Part shown: one piece after another, positions 1 through 8,454 of the stretch | Layout of the letters: every line of letters starts with the position of its first letter | How positions within the stretch are numbered: the first letter of the stretch is position 1 | Origin: CAYZWU01 sp964482235 | GTDB lineage: Bacteria > Planctomycetota > B15-G4 > CAYZWU01 | Assembly (NCBI GenBank): GCA_964482235.1 | Contig: CAYZWU010000064.1 | Span: 1 to 28,785 of the forward strand | Direction of reading: 5' to 3' | DNA: 28,785 nucleotides | Position numbers and translations under genes: made by a program | Notes under the pieces: generated by a model | The model's database searches: none | Told to the model about the DNA's origin: nothing | Seen by the model: the letters and a program-made list of their open reading frames with translations, nothing else

Positions 1-1
1 T

Positions 2-3000
2 CGGCTCCCCCCAAGAGGGAGTTTTTCAGGCGACAACTATCCTGACACAGGGGGCGACTCCCAGGTCTCGTTGGCCCGCCTGATCAGGCGGCTCGGGGGC
101 TTCGTCCATTTCACGACACCCGAGGGGATCCGATTGGAAGCCACCCTCACTCTCGAGCAGCTTCTTGAAATCGTTCACGCCAACCAGGTGCAGTACATCG
201 ACCGCTGGGGCGGTCCCGGCGAGACGGACATGAACATCGTGCGGGCCGTGGGCGGCGCCGATTACATCGAAGGCCTGACCGGCTGGACGGGACAGGGCGT
301 TCGCGGCGAGATCTTCGACACGGAGCTCAGGACGACCCATCAGGAATGGGGATCCACCCCCATCATCCACAGCTCGGGCACATCGGGAAGCTACCACGGG
401 ACGAGCTGCTTCAGCATCAACTTCGCCCAGGGTGTCGTCTCGACGGCGCGCGGACTGCTCCCCGACGGGCAGGGGATCTTCTACCTCTACAGCGAATCAT
501 CCCAGTTCGGCGGTCCCAAGTCGCGCTACACCATCAACCAGGAGCTGATCGATCCGGCCGGGCCCTACCGTGCCGTGTTCCAGACGGCGAGTGTGGGTTC
601 CTCGCGCACCACCGCCTACACCACCATCTCGGCCGAGACGGACGACTACCTGTTCCAGTACCCGATCCTGAGCACCCAGTCGCAGAGCAATGCGGGTGAC
701 CAGATGTCCCGGCCCCAGGCCTGGGCCAAGAACATCGTGTCCGTCGGCGGGGTCTACCACTACGGAACATCATCCCGGACGGACGACAGGTGGAATTACG
801 GGGCCAGCATCGGCCCTGCCGAGGACGGCCGCATCAAGCCGGACCTCGCCTTCTTCTACGACGACATCTATGCCGCCTACGGATCGGGCGATTCGAGCTA
901 TTACCAGTTCGGCGGAACCTCCGCCGCGACTCCCGAGACGTCGGGGCACTTCGGCCTCCTCTTCCAGATGTGGCACATGGGGATCTGGTCAGGGCACGGC
1001 GGCGGATCGTCGGTCTTCGACAGCAGACCCGAGATGGCCACGGCCAAGGCCATGATGATCAGCAACGCCTTTCGCTACGACTGGACCCAGGGCGGATCGA
1101 ACGGAGACATCAACCGCAACGTCCAGGGCTGGGGCACGGCGGACGTGAAGAACCTCTATGACAACGCTGCCGCGACCATGGTCATCGACGAGGGCGATGT
1201 GATCGTTCCGCTGGAGACAAAGTCGTACGTCGTCAACGTGGCAACGGGAGAGCCGGAGTTCAGGGTGACCATGGTCTACACCGATCCGATGGGCACCGTG
1301 GGCGCCGCACATCACCGCGTCAACGATCTCTCGCTGAAGGTGACCTCGCCGTCGAGCACCGTCTACTGGGGAAACAACGGGCTTACGAGCTCCAACTACT
1401 CCACGTCAGGCGGATCGTCCAACACGATCGACACGGTGGAGAACGTCTTCATCCTCGATCCGGAGGCAGGCTCCTGGACCGTGCAGGTCATCGCCGATGA
1501 ACTGGTCGAGGACGGCCACGTGGAGACTCCCGAGGTCGATGCAGACTACGGCCTGGTCATCTGCGGGGTCACGACGGGGAACTCCCCCCCCGCCATGCCT
1601 TCCAATCCCGATCCGGCGGACGGCGCAGCCGGCGTCGATATCCTGACCGACCTGACCTGGAGCGGCGGCGATCCGAATACCGGCGACACCGTCTACTACG
1701 ATGTCCACTTCGGCACGACTCCGATGCCCTCCTTTGCGGAGAGGATCGGCCCCTATCCGGCCAGTCAGACGACGATCACCTGGGATCCGGGAACGCTGAG
1801 CCACGGCACGCAGTACTACTGGCAGATCGTGGCGGAAGACGACCAGTCGGCCACCAGCACCGGTCCGGTCTGGACGTTCACCACCGCCGAGTTGAACGTT
1901 GCGCCCAACACGCCGGCAAATCCCGATCCTTCCGACGGGGCCATCGACGTGGGTACCGGCGCCGACCTGTCCTGGGACGGCGGTGACGCCAACAGCCTCG
2001 ACACCGTCTACTACGAGGTCTACCTGGGCGAGACGACTCCTCCTCCCTACCACGACACGACGGCCGGCTACCCGGCCACGCAGACCAGGATCACCTTCGA
2101 TCCCGGCAGCCTGAACACCCAAACCCCCTACTACTGGCAGATCATCGCCTTCGACAGCCACGGGGCGAGCACGGCCGGTCCCGTCTGGAGCTTCACCACG
2201 CAGGAACAGCAGCCGGAGATGTTCTACGCATCCCAGGACATCGTCGTCGCCAACGGCGGCATCACCGGCGACTTCACCTCCACTCATGGCTCCGACAACC
2301 TCTACGAGGCGATCGCCGAGCAGGTGTCCAACAAATCTTTCCTCGAGCACAAGTGGACAATCAACGTGACGGGAGGCCTCAGCTCCTACATCTTCTACGT
2401 CGAGGCCCATCACTCGGCCAACAGCGAGAACGACGACTTCGTCTTCTCCTACTCCACGGACGATGTGAACTACACCCACATGGTATTGGTGAACAAGATC
2501 GCCGATGACGACACATCTCAGAGCTACGTGCTCCCCGCGAGCCTGTCGGGAACGGTCCACATCAGGGTGATCGACACGGACAGGACCAAGTGGAACAAGG
2601 TCCGCGACACGATCTACATCGACCACTTCTACATCGAGGGAACGGGCACTCCTCCCGAGAACGATCCGCCCTACACGCCTTCCAATCCCGGCCCCGCGGA
2701 CGGCGCCGTCGACGTCGACGTGAATGCCGATCTGGGCTGGAACGGAGGCGATCCGAACAGCACCAATACCGTCCAGTACGAGGTCTCTCTCGGCGAGACA
2801 TCGCCCCCGCCGTACTTCGACACCACGCCGAGCTATCCCGCCTCGCAGACGGCGATCACCTTCGATCCGGGCAGCCTGAATGCGAACACCCAGTACTACT
2901 GGCAGATCGTCGCGCACGACAATTTCGGCAAGTCGACGGCCGGCCCGGTGTGGAGCTTCACGACGGGAGCGGCGCCGCTGATCTTCGTTGCGAACCTCGA

Positions 3001-3412
3001 CATCCCGGTGCTCAACGGAGGCATCGCGGGCGACTTCATTGATACACATGGCTCGGACAACGTTTACGAGGCGATCACGGAGAAGGCGAACAACAGGTCG
3101 GCCCTGGAACACAAGTGGACGATCGACGTCTACGGCGGATACGCCTCCTACACCTTCTTCCTCGAAGCCCACCACACCTTCAACACGGAGGGAGACGACT
3201 TCATCTTCGCCTACTCGACCGATGACGTCACCTACATGAACATCGTGACGGTGACCAAGACAACGGACAACAACACCTATCAGACGGCCGTGCTGCCCGC
3301 TTCGCTTTCCGGGACGATCTACATCAAGGTCGTGGACAAGGACAGGACAAAGGGCAACAGGGTCAAGGACACGATCTACGTGGACCACATGTACATCGAA
3401 GCCGGTCTCTGA
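2..3412 (+). CDS. Secreted subtilisin-family (S8) serine protease, 5' truncated
   Basis: The reading frame is open to the left edge, so the N-terminus and any signal peptide are missing; the TTG at 71 is only an internal codon. The catalytic triad is visible: Asp in GEIFDTEL (about residue 106 of the fragment), His in SYHGTS (about 132) and Ser in GGTSAATP (about 307). SNAG before the Ser is a likely oxyanion Asn. The His box reads HGTSCFS instead of the usual HGTHVAG. After the protease and a P-like beta domain come three Fn3-like modules, each ending in a W-FTT motif (about nt 1600-1895, 1905-2205, 2670-2975). Two copies of a roughly 140-residue beta-rich module of unknown family (about nt 2215-2642 and 2974-3409) alternate with them. 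The architecture suggests an extracellular or surface protease with binding modules. There is no recognisable C-terminal sorting tag. The family call is firm; the substrate is unknown. Confidence 0.9.
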   Translation, partial: RLPPRGSFSGDNYPDTGGDSQVSLARLIRRLGGFVHFTTPEGIRLEATLTLEQLLEIVHANQVQYIDRWGGPGETDMNIVRAVGGADYIEGLTGWTGQGVRGEIFDTELRTTHQEWGSTPIIHSSGTSGSYHGTSCFSINFAQGVVSTARGLLPDGQGIFYLYSESSQFGGPKSRYTINQELIDPAGPYRAVFQTASVGSSRTTAYTTISAETDDYLFQYPILSTQSQSNAGDQMSRPQAWAKNIVSVGGVYHYGTSSRTDDRWNYGASIGPAEDGRIKPDLAFFYDDIYAAYGSGDSSYYQFGGTSAATPETSGHFGLLFQMWHMGIWSGHGGGSSVFDSRPEMATAKAMMISNAFRYDWTQGGSNGDINRNVQGWGTADVKNLYDNAAATMVIDEGDVIVPLETKSYVVNVATGEPEFRVTMVYTDPMGTVGAAHHRVNDLSLKVTSPSSTVYWGNNGLTSSNYSTSGGSSNTIDTVENVFILDPEAGSWTVQVIADELVEDGHVETPEVDADYGLVICGVTTGNSPPAMPSNPDPADGAAGVDILTDLTWSGGDPNTGDTVYYDVHFGTTPMPSFAERIGPYPASQTTITWDPGTLSHGTQYYWQIVAEDDQSATSTGPVWTFTTAELNVAPNTPANPDPSDGAIDVGTGADLSWDGGDANSLDTVYYEVYLGETTPPPYHDTTAGYPATQTRITFDPGSLNTQTPYYWQIIAFDSHGASTAGPVWSFTTQEQQPEMFYASQDIVVANGGITGDFTSTHGSDNLYEAIAEQVSNKSFLEHKWTINVTGGLSSYIFYVEAHHSANSENDDFVFSYSTDDVNYTHMVLVNKIADDDTSQSYVLPASLSGTVHIRVIDTDRTKWNKVRDTIYIDHFYIEGTGTPPENDPPYTPSNPGPADGAVDVDVNADLGWNGGDPNSTNTVQYEVSLGETSPPPYFDTTPSYPASQTAITFDPGSLNANTQYYWQIVAHDNFGKSTAGPVWSFTTGAAPLIFVANLDIPVLNGGIAGDFIDTHGSDNVYEAITEKANNRSALEHKWTIDVYGGYASYTFFLEAHHTFNTEGDDFIFAYSTDDVTYMNIVTVTKTTDNNTYQTAVLPASLSGTIYIKVVDKDRTKGNRVKDTIYVDHMYIEAGL

Positions 3413-3452
3413 TCGGAATTGACGACTAGCCCCCTTTCGAGGTAACTTTCAA

Positions 3453-3494
3453 GAGGCACCTGCATTCCCAGCTGATTGGGAGTGCAGGTGCCTC
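3453..3494. other. 17-bp inverted repeat (hairpin) upstream of the first sulfatase
   Basis: The arms at 3453-3469 (GAGGCACCTGCATTCCC) and 3478-3494 (GGGAGTGCAGGTGCCTC) pair over 17 positions. The single mismatch becomes a G-U wobble in RNA. The loop is 8 nt. No T-run follows on either strand, so it is not a standard intrinsic terminator. It lies between the protease stop (3412) and the sulfatase ribosome-binding site (3519-3526). It could be a transcript-end or stability structure, or a leader element. Confidence 0.7.
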
Positions 3495-3533
3495 GGCAGA
3501 TTCGGCGAGGTGGTGTCGAGGAGGGGATTCGAG

Positions 3534-4994
3534 ATGACTCACACGACGGGACGACGCGACTTCCTGAAAACGATCGGGCTGGGGGCGGCCTCCCTGACCA
3601 TGCCGGGATGTTCCGGTCTCCTGACGGAACCGGGCGCTCAAGAAAAGAGGGAAGAGAAGCCGAACATCCTCTTCATCATGCTCGACGACCTGGGACCCGA
3701 GTGGATCGGCTGCTGCGGCGGCGAGGATGCCGATACGCCGAACATCGATTCGCTGGCGCGGGGAGGGACGCGGTTCACCTCCGTCTACTCGATGCCGAAG
3801 TGCACCCCCACGCGCGCCTCGCTCCTCACCGGCCAGTACCCTTTCCGCACCGGCTGGGTCAACCACTGGGACGTGCCGCGCTGGGGTTGCGGCTGCCACT
3901 TCGACTGGAACCACAACATCTCCTTCGCCCGGGTGATGAAGAGCGCCGGCTATGCCACCGCGGCGGCGGGGAAGTGGCAGATCAACGATTTCCGCGTCCA
4001 GCCCGACGCCATGGAGAAGCACGGCTTCGACGACTACTGCATGTGGACCGGGTACGAGACGGGAAACAAGGCCAGCGCGAAGCGGTATCACGATCCCTAC
4101 GTCCACACGAGGCAGGGCAGCGCGACTGTGAAGGACGGATTCGGCGACGAGGTCTTCACCGACTTCCTGATCGACTTCATGAAGCGCAACAGGGAAAAGC
4201 CAATGATGCTCTACTTCCCCATGTGCCTCACCCACGGGCCGCTCACGGCAACGCCCCTCGATCCCGATGTGAAGGGAAAACACGAGACCTTCCGGGCCAT
4301 GGTCCGCTACGCCGACCATCTGGTGGGCCGTCTCGTGAAGGCGATCGACGACCTGGGGATCCGCGAGAGGACGATCGTGATCGTCACGTCGGACAACGGC
4401 TCCCCCGGCGGGATGAAGGCGCGGATGAACGGCCGCGAGGTGAAGGGCGGCAAGGGGAAGATGTCGGAGAACGGCGTGCGGGCTCCCTTCATCGTCAACG
4501 GGCCGGGTTTCGTGCCTTCGGGGGCAACCTGCGATGCGCTGGCCGACTTCACGGACATTCTGCCCACCTTCGCCGACCTGGGCGGCGCGGCCCTGTTGGC
4601 CGGTACGGTCTGCGACGGCCGCTCCTTCGCGGACGTGATCCGAGGCAGGACGGACGACTCGACGCGGGAGTGGATCATGGCGATGGGCGGCGGCACGTCC
4701 CGTGTGGTCGACGGACGCGTGGTACCTGCCAATCCCTACGCGGACCGCGTGGTGCGCAACAAGCGGTACAAGCTCTGGATCGAGGGCGGAGAGAGCACGA
4801 GGCTCTTCGATCTCGAGAACGACCCGGCCGAGGAGGCAAATCTCATCGCGAGCCGCGAACCGGATGTCGAAGCGGCGCGAAAGAAGCTTGAAGAAGCGGT
4901 ACAATCGTTCCCGTCCAGGGACGCGATCCCGCGATACGATCCCGTGCCGCCGCAGGCGTGGGACAACAGGAAGGACTGGCATGAAACCGGCTGA
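3534..4994 (+). CDS. Tat-exported sulfatase (type I, formylglycine-dependent)
   Basis: This is a sulfatase of the PF00884 superfamily, hydrolysing sulfate esters outside the cytoplasmic membrane. The N-terminus has a twin-arginine motif (RRDFLKT, residues 7-13) and a hydrophobic stretch ending in MPGC (Cys26), a possible lipoprotein attachment. The active-site box CTPTR (Cys90) fits the C-x-P-x-R signature whose Cys is converted to formylglycine. Metal-binding signatures are present as MLDD near the N-terminus and TSDNG further on. I chose ATG 3534 because AGGAGGGG sits just upstream; an in-frame GTG at 3510 lacks this. The length (486 aa) is normal. It ends 17 nt before the next sulfatase, so the two are probably co-transcribed. 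The sulfated substrate (polysaccharide or other) cannot be read from the sequence, and no maturase gene is in the window. Confidence 0.93.
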   Translation: MTHTTGRRDFLKTIGLGAASLTMPGCSGLLTEPGAQEKREEKPNILFIMLDDLGPEWIGCCGGEDADTPNIDSLARGGTRFTSVYSMPKCTPTRASLLTGQYPFRTGWVNHWDVPRWGCGCHFDWNHNISFARVMKSAGYATAAAGKWQINDFRVQPDAMEKHGFDDYCMWTGYETGNKASAKRYHDPYVHTRQGSATVKDGFGDEVFTDFLIDFMKRNREKPMMLYFPMCLTHGPLTATPLDPDVKGKHETFRAMVRYADHLVGRLVKAIDDLGIRERTIVIVTSDNGSPGGMKARMNGREVKGGKGKMSENGVRAPFIVNGPGFVPSGATCDALADFTDILPTFADLGGAALLAGTVCDGRSFADVIRGRTDDSTREWIMAMGGGTSRVVDGRVVPANPYADRVVRNKRYKLWIEGGESTRLFDLENDPAEEANLIASREPDVEAARKKLEEAVQSFPSRDAIPRYDPVPPQAWDNRKDWHETG

Positions 4995-5011
4995 ATGAGG
5001 ATTCGAGAATA

Positions 5012-6478
5012 GTGAAGAACAAATCGCTGAAGGATCATTCCCTGCTCCGCCGCGACTTCCTGAAGAGCATGGGGCTCGGAACGGCAGCGCTCGCCCTGCC
5101 GGGCTGCAGCCTGCTTCCGCGCAGCGAAGACAACGGCGGCAAAGCGAGGCGGCCGAACATCATCCTCTGCATGTCCGACGACCAGGGGTGGGGTGACACG
5201 GGCTACAACGGCCACCCACATCTCAAAACCCCGGCGCTCGATGCGATGGCGCGAAGCGGCATCCGCTTCGACCGCTTCTACTCCGGCGCACCGGTCTGCT
5301 CACCCACCCGCGGGAGCTGCCTCACGGGGCGCCATCCTTACCGGTACGGCATCTTCGGCGCCAACTCGGGGCACATGCCTGAAAGGGAGCTCACCCTGGC
5401 CGAGGCGCTGAAACCGCTGGGCTACACCACCGGGCACTTCGGGAAGTGGCACCTGGGCACGCTCACGGCAACGGAGAAGGATTCGAACCGCGGCGGACCG
5501 AAGCACAAGGATCATTACTCGCCGCCCTGGGACAACGGATTCGATGTCTGCTTCTCCACCGAGGCCAAGGTGCCCACCTGGGATCCCATGCTCAACCCGA
5601 AGAGCAGGATTCAGGGTGTGTCGAAGAAGTCCGAGCCCGGCACGCCCTACGGCACGCGATTCTGGACCGGGCCGGGAGAGAAGGTCGAGGACAACCTCGA
5701 GGGCGACGATTCGCGGGTGATCATGGACCGCGCGATCCCCTTCGTGCGCGATGCCGTGAAGCGCAATGTCCCGTTCCTCGCCGTGGTCTGGTTCCACGCG
5801 CCCCACGCCCCCGTCGTGGCGGGCCCCGATCACCGGAAGATCTACGCCGACCTCGGCGAGGGCGAACAGCACTACTACGGCTGCATCACGGCCCTCGATC
5901 AGCAGGTGGGCCGGCTGAGACAGGAGCTCCGCGATCTCGGCGCCGCCGAGGAGACGATGCTCTGGTACTGCAGCGACAACGGCCCGGAAGGAAGGAAGAG
6001 GGAGGGCCGCAACCAGGGATCGGCCGGACCGTTCCGCGGGAGGAAGCGCAGCCTCTTCGAGGGCGGCGTGCGGGTGCCCGGCCTCCTGGAGTGGCCGGCC
6101 GGAATCGTCGAGCCCCGCGTCATCGATTCGCCCTGCTGCACTTCGGATTACTTTCCGACGGTCATGGAAGTCCTTGGCTTCATGCCCGGGAATCAGGCCG
6201 GCTCCTGCGACGGCGTCAGCCTCCTGCCGCTCATCGAGAAGGGAGACGCCCCGCGCCCCGTTCCCATCGGCTTCGAGTCGGGCAAGCAGCTCTCCCTCAC
6301 CGACAACCGCTACAAGCTGATCAGCCAGGACAGGGGAGAGACGTACATGCTCTTCGACCTGCGCGACGATCCGGGAGAGACGACCGATCTGGCAGAGGAG
6401 AAGCCCGGCACGGTCGAGGCGATGCGCAACCTGGTCGAGAGCTGGCGCGCTTCGTGCGAGGAAAGCCGAACCGGCTGA
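5012..6478 (+). CDS. Tat-exported sulfatase, second of an adjacent pair
   Basis: This is a PF00884 sulfatase of 488 aa. A GTG start at 5012 follows a weak AGG 11 nt upstream. The N-terminus carries RRDFLKS (residues 13-19) and LPGC (Cys32), so it is a Tat substrate and probably a lipoprotein. CSPTR (Cys96) is the formylglycine box. MSDDQGWGD and CSDNGPEG are the metal and active-site segments, and FGKWHLG is the usual sulfatase motif. It resembles the minus-strand sulfatase at 15765-17210 (DDQGWGD, CSPTRGS-LTGRHP, GYTTGHFGKWHLG) more than its immediate neighbour, which has CTPTRASLLTG. The pair is therefore not a simple recent tandem duplication. It is likely in one transcript with the upstream sulfatase. 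Specific substrate unknown. Confidence 0.93.
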   Translation: MKNKSLKDHSLLRRDFLKSMGLGTAALALPGCSLLPRSEDNGGKARRPNIILCMSDDQGWGDTGYNGHPHLKTPALDAMARSGIRFDRFYSGAPVCSPTRGSCLTGRHPYRYGIFGANSGHMPERELTLAEALKPLGYTTGHFGKWHLGTLTATEKDSNRGGPKHKDHYSPPWDNGFDVCFSTEAKVPTWDPMLNPKSRIQGVSKKSEPGTPYGTRFWTGPGEKVEDNLEGDDSRVIMDRAIPFVRDAVKRNVPFLAVVWFHAPHAPVVAGPDHRKIYADLGEGEQHYYGCITALDQQVGRLRQELRDLGAAEETMLWYCSDNGPEGRKREGRNQGSAGPFRGRKRSLFEGGVRVPGLLEWPAGIVEPRVIDSPCCTSDYFPTVMEVLGFMPGNQAGSCDGVSLLPLIEKGDAPRPVPIGFESGKQLSLTDNRYKLISQDRGETYMLFDLRDDPGETTDLAEEKPGTVEAMRNLVESWRASCEESRTG

Positions 6479-6605
6479 GGCGGCTCACTCCTCCTTCCGC
6501 AAAGCGTTTTCTTCCCCATTTTCATGAGCTTGTTCTCCCGCCTTTTCCGCCTCTCTTTTATGAAACCCGTTCTTCAACCGGACTCTATCTATTGCGGGAG
6601 CAACC

Positions 6606-8342
6606 ATGAAAACTTCGAAGAAAATCACGGCAAAAGCGGCTCTTCTGATCCTCTTTCTGGCAGCGGCATCGCTCTTCTCGGCAAGCGACGGGGGCGCGCA
6701 GACCGACCCCCGCTGGGATCCCTGGATCGGCTGCCCGGATCACGGATGGGACGAGTACGACGGCGTTTACGCCATCGGCGTCTACAACGACGGCTACGGT
6801 GACGGCGATGAGGTCTATGTGGGCGGCGATTTCACGATCACGGACGAGTGCGGCACGGGCGATCCCGTCACGAACATCGCCAAGTGGAACGGGCAGCACT
6901 GGGAGTGGATCGGCAGCGCCCTGGACGATTACACGGTCCATGCCCTGGAAGTCCATGACGGAAAGCTCTACATCGGCACGGACGACGGGCTTTACTACTA
7001 CGACGGCGGCTGGATCACCAAGGTGCCGGGGATCAGCGGCGCCGACGGATCGGTCCATGCGCTCCATGCCACGGACGACGGTTGGGGAGAGCTCTTCGTG
7101 GGCGGCTGCTTCACCCACGTGAACGGCCTGGTGGCCGACAGCATCGCCATCTACGATGGATCGTGGATCACGATCGACAGCCTGATCAATCCTTCCGGAA
7201 AGGGCGTGATCAGCTACGACGAGCCGAACTCCATGCTCGAGCCGGCAACGGTCTACGCCATCGAGGAGTACAACGACAAGATCTTCATCGGCGGACATCT
7301 CTTCTATCCCGGCCATTATACAGAGGAGATAGGCCTGATCGCCCAGATGGACCGATACGATCCCGTCATCGACAAGGTCCTCGGCGGGCTGCAGGGCGAC
7401 TGGTGGTACCACAGGCACGGCGTCTTTGCCCTGGAGGTCTACGACGGCCGGCTCTTCGCCGGCGGCAAGATCCTGACCGCCTACAACAGCAACGGAACCG
7501 TGGCCCTGGACATCAAATACCTCGTGGAGTACGACGACTACTCGACCGCCTGGATCGACAGCACGGGCGGTGTGGACCTCTCGTGGCACTGGCCCCTCGA
7601 CGAGGCGGAGCCCGTCTGGGCCCTGGCCGTTTTCGACGACGGCACCGGTGCGGGCGAGGAGATCTACGTGGGAGGCGAGTTCGATCGCGCCGGCTTCGGT
7701 CCCGACATCTACACCTATCACATCGCGAAGTGGGACGAGTCCACGGGGTGGTCCAAGGTGATCGACGGGCTCGAGGACTATCCCTCGGACTACTATGATT
7801 CGATCTTCGCCCTCGAGGCGGTCTGGGACGACTACTACTGGGAATACGAGGATCTGATCGTCGGCGGGGAGGGCTTCTACGGCGTCCAGGTCTCCGCTGA
7901 TCCCGGAAACTACGAATACGTCGAGTCATCGGGCGTGCTGAGGTACGCCCCGGACGAGTACTTCGCGGCGGATACCTACATCATCGACTCGATCAACGGC
8001 AGCCAGGTGAAGCTTCAGCTCGATGCGGGCGCGAATGAAAACTACTACAGAAACTGTCTCGTCCTGGGCAGCGCCACGGGAACCTATCCCGGGTTCCCGC
8101 TGCCAGGCGGCTACGTCGAGATGCCGCTGGTCTGGGACAGCCTCACCGATACGGTTCTCGCCCTGCTGAACATCTCCGTGTTCCTCGACTTCCTGGGACA
8201 GCTCGACGGATCGGGCAGGGCCGTGGCAACAATCGACGCCCCGCCGATTCCCGGATGGGCGGGCACGGATCTTTACTTCTCCTTCATCATGGACAATCCG
8301 TACGACTACGCCTCCGAGCCGTTGAAGATCCGGATCCAGTGA
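6606..8342 (+). CDS. Secreted propeller-like protein with C-terminal beta domain
   Basis: This is a protein of 578 aa with no enzyme family I recognise. It has a clear Sec signal peptide (KK..., then AALLILFLAAASLF, ending near GGAQ). The body repeats short units of the type 'VYVGGDF...IAKWNG..W', 'LYIGTDDGLYYYDG' and 'LFVGGCFTHV'. These are reminiscent of delta-60/kelch-like beta-propeller blades and rich in Asp, Tyr and Gly. The last 120 or so residues (YYRNCLVLGSATGTYPGF onward) form a separate module. It resembles a C-terminal domain I recall from many secreted proteins of planctomycete-like bacteria; that recollection is unverified. GGGAG lies 5-6 nt before the ATG. The gene is alone between the sulfatases and a strong terminator. 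Extracellular binding or structural role inferred. Confidence 0.85.
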   Translation: MKTSKKITAKAALLILFLAAASLFSASDGGAQTDPRWDPWIGCPDHGWDEYDGVYAIGVYNDGYGDGDEVYVGGDFTITDECGTGDPVTNIAKWNGQHWEWIGSALDDYTVHALEVHDGKLYIGTDDGLYYYDGGWITKVPGISGADGSVHALHATDDGWGELFVGGCFTHVNGLVADSIAIYDGSWITIDSLINPSGKGVISYDEPNSMLEPATVYAIEEYNDKIFIGGHLFYPGHYTEEIGLIAQMDRYDPVIDKVLGGLQGDWWYHRHGVFALEVYDGRLFAGGKILTAYNSNGTVALDIKYLVEYDDYSTAWIDSTGGVDLSWHWPLDEAEPVWALAVFDDGTGAGEEIYVGGEFDRAGFGPDIYTYHIAKWDESTGWSKVIDGLEDYPSDYYDSIFALEAVWDDYYWEYEDLIVGGEGFYGVQVSADPGNYEYVESSGVLRYAPDEYFAADTYIIDSINGSQVKLQLDAGANENYYRNCLVLGSATGTYPGFPLPGGYVEMPLVWDSLTDTVLALLNISVFLDFLGQLDGSGRAVATIDAPPIPGWAGTDLYFSFIMDNPYDYASEPLKIRIQ

Positions 8343-8372
8343 GATTGCCCTGCATCGCGCACATTTCGTTCG

Positions 8373-8402
8373 GCCCGGACGGTTCAGCCGTCCGGGCTTT
8401 TT
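8373..8402 (+). terminator. Rho-independent terminator of the propeller gene
   Basis: A 10-bp perfect stem, GCCCGGACGG (8373-8382) with CCGTCCGGGC (8388-8397), closes a 5-nt loop. TTTTT follows directly. It lies 30 nt after the stop codon at 8342. There is no matching T-run on the minus strand, so it serves the plus strand. Confidence 0.9.
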
Positions 8403-8454
8403 CTTCGTGCCGGATATGCGGAGTGGGTTCCTGGATGATCTGTTCAACAGGATT

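Noticed and set aside
1406..3388. 660-codon minus-strand frame opposite the S8 protease modules
   Set aside because: Its apparent internal repeats only reflect the Fn3 and duplicated modules on the coding strand.
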